A DNA stretch of 26,550 bases, taken from the NCBI GenBank assembly GCA_964629335.1, contig CAZVRH010000014.1:1-26550 (forward strand), read 5' to 3'. The notes below the pieces were generated by a model. That model searched no databases, was not told the DNA's origin, and worked only from the letters and a program-made list of their open reading frames with translations. The stretch's first letter is position 1. Every line of letters starts with the position of its first letter. Both the position numbers and the translations under genes were made by a program. The DNA is from CACPJA01 sp964629335. GTDB taxonomy: Bacteria; Pseudomonadota; Gammaproteobacteria; Steroidobacterales; UBA11654. Shown piece by piece: positions 23,427-26,550 of this stretch.

Positions 23427-23807
23427 GTTTGATGAGTTATTCGATATTCCTATTTTATCTCTGGCTATAAGATTTTTCTCTTCTGTGTCATCCAAAACCC
23501 AATCATTGGTTAATAACCTTGACGAATATTGCTTGTTATACAAAAACGGCATTATCAGTTGAAACACTCCAAAAGTTACCACTGAAAAAATTAGGTGAAA
23601 AACTCCAATAGAAATTTCGCCTCTAAAAATAGGAACAAAAAAACCAAAAAAGAAATACGTCCAAGAATAACCAACAAAACATTTACCCTCTAAACCAGAG
23701 CTTTTATGTTTTATTTTTATTTTCGTTTGCCAACCCATAAAAGCTGTCCCAATGATTAAAGGGAAAAAAAAGATAACAACTATTGATAAAATCAATATGA
23801 TTTCCAT
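23418..23807 (-). CDS. small membrane protein, DUF2628/HrgC-like
   Basis: A 129-residue inner-membrane protein. One N-terminal helix (EIILILSIVVIFFFPLIIG) precedes a motif block, GYSWTYFFFGFFVPIFRGE, followed by a further hydrophobic stretch and LYNKQYSSRLLTNDW. The SWTxxFFGFFxPxFRG and YNxxYxxxLLxxxW signatures match what I know of DUF2628/HrgC-like proteins, whose function is unclear. Its ATG overlaps the TAA of the SDR gene (TAATG), so it is the last gene of the leftward cytochrome operon. Its end overlaps the SCO gene by 9 bases on the other strand. Confidence 0.7.
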   Translation of the reverse strand: MEIILILSIVVIFFFPLIIGTAFMGWQTKIKIKHKSSGLEGKCFVGYSWTYFFFGFFVPIFRGEISIGVFHLIFSVVTFGVFQLIMPFLYNKQYSSRLLTNDWVLDDTEEKNLIARDKIGISNNSSNLI

Positions 23808-24685
23808 TATTTGACTCCTATTTCCTGAATATTAGTGACTTTAGAAGCGTAATCCCAAACGGAATCTATGAAGTTCTCATCATATGAAAGGGCTGAGGCT
23901 TCTTTCCTTTTACCGTGCTCCCAATAAAAACCTGACTTACCCAGGTATTTTGCATGTGTAGACATAACAATATGATTTAAAGCTCCTCTTTTTGCAGACT
24001 GTAAAAAGGGTTTGATTATATTTACAATAACGCGATGTATACCCCGCATATGTCGGTGTATATTTGTGTTAATAAAATAACCAGGTGAGACAGCGTACAC
24101 ATCTATGTTTGTATTTCTTAGCTCTTGGGCCAATTTAAAACTAAATGCATTAAGACATAGTTTGGAACGCGCATAAGCCTGGAAGCCCATGGAGTGATCA
24201 ACCTTCTCCCAGCCTGTATCAAAATTAAAAGAATCAAAATTAAATTCTTTGGCCATCCTATGTCCGTCTGATGAAATATTTACTACTCTAGAATTATCAG
24301 GTTTTTTGAGTAGACTTAAAAGGAGATGCGTGAGCAAAAAAGGGGCGAGAAAATTGGTGGCCATGGTCATTTCGAATCCATCTTCACTCTGCCTTCTGAC
24401 AGATTCTGTGATACCTGCATTATTGATTAAAACATCCAATTTAGAATAACGAGCATGTATATCGTCAGAAAGTTTCCTTAATTGTGAAAAAGAGGAAACA
24501 TCACAATCAATGTACTTAATATTTTTATTTCCTGAAGCTTGAATGATCTCATTTGTTGAATTTATACCTTGCTCTGTATCAAAATCAACGAGAATCAGCT
24601 GAGCTCCCATTTCAGCAATTGCCTGAGCTGCGATCCTCCCCATACCACTGGCTGTACCAGTTATTAAGACTGTTTTACCTTGCAT
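23807..24685 (-). CDS. short-chain dehydrogenase/reductase, retinol-dehydrogenase-like
   Basis: A 292-residue NAD(P)-dependent oxidoreductase. The cofactor motif TGTASGMG is near the N-terminus (MQGKTVLITGTASGMG), with LVDFD after strand two and NNAG in the middle. The catalytic Ser is in NISSDGH and the YxxxK pair in YARSKLCLN. The length and the NISSDGH / YARSKLCL pattern recall retinol dehydrogenase/WW-domain oxidoreductase-like SDRs; the substrate is unknown. I chose the ATG at 24685, 4 bases after the previous stop, over a GTG at 24721 that lies inside the DUF169 gene. Its stop overlaps the start of the HrgC-like gene. Confidence 0.9.
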   Translation of the reverse strand: MQGKTVLITGTASGMGRIAAQAIAEMGAQLILVDFDTEQGINSTNEIIQASGNKNIKYIDCDVSSFSQLRKLSDDIHARYSKLDVLINNAGITESVRRQSEDGFEMTMATNFLAPFLLTHLLLSLLKKPDNSRVVNISSDGHRMAKEFNFDSFNFDTGWEKVDHSMGFQAYARSKLCLNAFSFKLAQELRNTNIDVYAVSPGYFINTNIHRHMRGIHRVIVNIIKPFLQSAKRGALNHIVMSTHAKYLGKSGFYWEHGKRKEASALSYDENFIDSVWDYASKVTNIQEIGVK

Positions 24686-24689
24686 TAAG

Positions 24690-25655
24690 TTAATTAAGCA
24701 TATCGGGATCCATACCGACACTTTTCATCTGTTCTAAAACGACAGATTTAGTTATCTCTTCAATCCCTTTTTCCCTTGCAAAATCCTCGACGTTATTAAT
24801 AGCCATCTCAATAATACCTGGAGGTGTCGATGCGATCATGTCTTTAGATTCTTGATCCCAATTCATGCTCAGTTTTGATTCAAAACTGCTTTTTAAAGAG
24901 TCATTCTTTGATTGCTTTTCTTTTGCTTCTTTAGCTCTTTTTCTTTTTTCCCAATACTCTGATTCTTTTGGTTTAGTTGCTTCTAATACTGCTCTTGCAT
25001 CTGGAGTTGTTGTCATAATACTAAGTAAACTCTGCAGATATTTATTTGGAACAACCACAAACATTTCCTCTGGCTTTAAACGATTGTTCATTCGTCCTCC
25101 CAAATCACCAGGAGTAATAATGACATTGTCATCATGCCAAGGAGTTGCAAAAAGATCGCTGCAAAAGGAAGAGCCGGCAGCTCCTCTTGGAGGCGTTCCA
25201 TCCAGAACCGTCCTGGCTCCTCCAATAAAATTTGCCCAATGTGGAGTACAAACAACCACTATCCAATCTACAAAAATACCCTCAGGCACTTCTGAAAGAG
25301 GGGCTGCACCAACACCTATAACAGTCTTTTGAGGTAAGACATACTCACCCGTCTTTATCTTCTCAGCTCCGATGTCCGTATAAGCAGGTATATTTTTCGC
25401 GAGATATTGCCCGTTCCTGATTTCATCCGTGCCTTCATGAACTCCTGCTGTGTAAACCCCTGTAGTACAATCGTGATGATGTTTGTCAAAAGAGACTGTC
25501 TCTCCCTTGTCCATTGCATGCCGGACAATTGAGCATGGAACAACCTTTTTCTTTTGATAAACTTCAGGTATTTCTTCTTTGAACAAACTGATTGCAACTG
25601 GGTTTCCTCTAACTTTCCCAATCAATGATTCACTGATTTCTTTAAAATCTATCAT
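24690..25655 (-). CDS. DUF169-domain protein with C-terminal PCP_red-like domain
   Basis: A 321-residue soluble protein. The N-terminal two thirds match DUF169 by pattern: GNPVAISLFKEEIP, a conserved Cys in VVPCSIVRHAMDKGE (Cys41), HHHDCTTG (Cys63), GVGAAPL, and VVVCTPHWAN (Cys136). A Lys/Glu-rich linker (about 210-245) leads to a C-terminal domain starting NWDQESKDMI. It has the WxxE, P, FAREKGIEEIT rhythm of the small domain found at the end of protochlorophyllide reductase subunit B and other redox proteins (PCP_red). No signal peptide or membrane helix is present. The ATG at 25655 is preferred; an upstream in-frame ATG at 25709 lies within the cytochrome c gene. Function is unknown; context suggests a redox role. 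Confidence 0.8.
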   Translation of the reverse strand: MIDFKEISESLIGKVRGNPVAISLFKEEIPEVYQKKKVVPCSIVRHAMDKGETVSFDKHHHDCTTGVYTAGVHEGTDEIRNGQYLAKNIPAYTDIGAEKIKTGEYVLPQKTVIGVGAAPLSEVPEGIFVDWIVVVCTPHWANFIGGARTVLDGTPPRGAAGSSFCSDLFATPWHDDNVIITPGDLGGRMNNRLKPEEMFVVVPNKYLQSLLSIMTTTPDARAVLEATKPKESEYWEKRKRAKEAKEKQSKNDSLKSSFESKLSMNWDQESKDMIASTPPGIIEMAINNVEDFAREKGIEEITKSVVLEQMKSVGMDPDMLN

Positions 25656-25674
25656 GTCAAAATTATACCTTGTT

Positions 25675-26472
25675 TTACTCTGTTGGTCTTCCAGGTAAAA
25701 TGCCGCCATAGAGCATCAGATCCTCTTTGGGTTTGGAACGCCAAAGCTCCTTAGCAAAACGAGGTATCGCCATGGCTGCTATAGGGAAACATTCAACAAA
25801 TTCTGAAGTTGAGAATGGAAGCCGATGAATTGCATAACAAAACATATCTTTCTCTGTTATATGCCAAAACCCACTCACACCCTTAATATTAGTTGAAACG
25901 GAACCGTCGATATTGAAATAAGCATCAAACTCAATCTCCTTATCATTATCAACCAGTCTATAATGAGTGGTATTGGTCATAAGATGATTCCAAAAACTAG
26001 GGAATCGTTCAGAAATTGGGAGGCTTTTATCGACTGCTTCTTTAATAAATACTCTCTCAATATTCGGTTTATTTGGTGCGCCAGTTTCAATCATCATAAA
26101 AGCAATCATATCGATCAATAAATTCTCTGGAACGGGTTCGGGAATCATCATGGTACTGTCTGGAAACAGTTTTTGAGGACCTTGTAAGAATCTATAGATT
26201 AACTGTTGATCCCAAATTAAATCGGAAGAACTCAAAGATTCTGAATAACTAAAACTTTTATCGTCGCCAACGCCTCTACCAAATAATTTCCACAGATTAG
26301 GCCCCAAGATGTTAGCACTATTTTCAGCTAAAGTATGGCAAGCACTGCATCGTTGTTGAAAAGCATTCTTACCTTGCAGATAATCAGCTTTATCTAACTC
26401 TTCAGATGTTGGCACTGCTGAAACAGCAGTGCTGAAAAATAAGAAGAAAATAATTTTAAATATCCAACCCAT
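25675..26472 (-). CDS. exported cytochrome c with a novel C-terminal domain
   Basis: A 265-residue periplasmic protein. After a signal peptide (MGWIFKIIFFLFFSTAVSA) comes a class I cytochrome c domain. The haem motif is CSACH (42-46), followed by GPNLWKLFGR as in mitochondrial-type cytochromes, and the axial Met is likely in STMMIPEP (108/109). The domain ends at about 131. The remaining 130 residues form an extension I do not recognise. It includes a GFWHITEKDMFCYAIH stretch and a second Cys 16 residues later (202, 218), vaguely like secreted beta-barrel domains such as DUF995. It is first in the leftward operon with the DUF169, SDR and HrgC-like genes; the next gene begins 19 bases later. 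Confidence 0.88.
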   Translation of the reverse strand: MGWIFKIIFFLFFSTAVSAVPTSEELDKADYLQGKNAFQQRCSACHTLAENSANILGPNLWKLFGRGVGDDKSFSYSESLSSSDLIWDQQLIYRFLQGPQKLFPDSTMMIPEPVPENLLIDMIAFMMIETGAPNKPNIERVFIKEAVDKSLPISERFPSFWNHLMTNTTHYRLVDNDKEIEFDAYFNIDGSVSTNIKGVSGFWHITEKDMFCYAIHRLPFSTSEFVECFPIAAMAIPRFAKELWRSKPKEDLMLYGGILPGRPTE

Positions 26473-26550
26473 TACAATTTATTAATTCTATTAAAAAGAA
26501 ATATAAATTAGCATTATTACTTTAAAGATAAAACGGTTAGAATTTTCACA

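Noticed and set aside
24685..24721. GTG start at 24721 for the SDR
   Set aside because: It lies within the preceding gene; the ATG at 24685 gives the normal SDR N-terminus immediately before the TGxxxGxG motif.
24865..25332. A long rightward open frame opposite the DUF169 gene
   Set aside because: It mirrors the coding strand of a clearly conserved protein and has no recognisable features.
26541..26550. TTTTCACA at the right edge as another copy of the ATTTCACA repeat
   Set aside because: A single imperfect short match in AT-rich DNA, cut by the window edge.
1..26550. CRISPR arrays, tRNA genes, insertion sequences, prophage or defence genes
   Set aside because: I looked for repeat-spacer patterns, tRNA-like cloverleaf ends, transposase motifs and known defence domains and found none.

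Overview
The window looks like a chromosomal segment of a low-GC (mid-to-high 30s percent by eye), streamlined marine-type gammaproteobacterium. The gammaproteobacterial call rests on gene order: ispB divergent from rplU-rpmA-obgE, then rpsT divergent from murJ-ileS-lspA, the same core order I recall from Pseudomonas. Short spacers, many overlapping start/stop codons and missing neighbours (proB, ribF, fkpB-ispH) fit a compact genome of the SAR86 or a related oceanic type; that placement is inference. I saw no tRNA, rRNA, insertion sequence, CRISPR array or phage gene, and no gene-free stretch longer than about 150 bases.

Layout. (1) 1-4342: glyoxylate-shunt island. Malate synthase, a 50-residue ORF and isocitrate lyase (cut by the window edge) run leftward; an XRE/ScfR-type regulator runs rightward. 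Their shared spacer carries three 14-bp tandem repeats over the promoter region. (2) 4357-7058: Mrp ATPase, a 55-residue membrane protein, a BI-1/YccA membrane protein, a cysteine-free Irr-like Fur regulator, then lspA. (3) 7061-13636: housekeeping core ileS, murJ, rpsT, obgE, rpmA, rplU with one clear intrinsic terminator. (4) 13724-15699: ispB and trhO. (5) 15702-20259: a leftward cassette of isoaspartyl peptidase, an exported protein with an internal duplication, a large membrane-anchored protein I cannot assign, and a GFA-fold enzyme. (6) 20399-23426: a membrane protein overlapping a Tat-exported FAD oxidoreductase, then a copper-delivery set (small membrane protein, PCu(A)C chaperone, SCO protein). 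(7) 23418-26472: a leftward redox operon of cytochrome c with a novel C-terminal extension, a DUF169 protein with a PCP_red-like tail, an SDR, and an HrgC-like membrane protein.

How they fit: region 1 supports growth on acetate or fatty acids under local control. Regions 2-3 are lipoprotein, envelope and translation functions with an iron/haem-type regulator. Regions 6-7 suggest periplasmic redox and cytochrome oxidase copper loading. The strongest candidates for something undescribed are the 767-residue anchored protein with its secreted partners (region 5) and the cytochrome c / DUF169-PCP_red operon (region 7).
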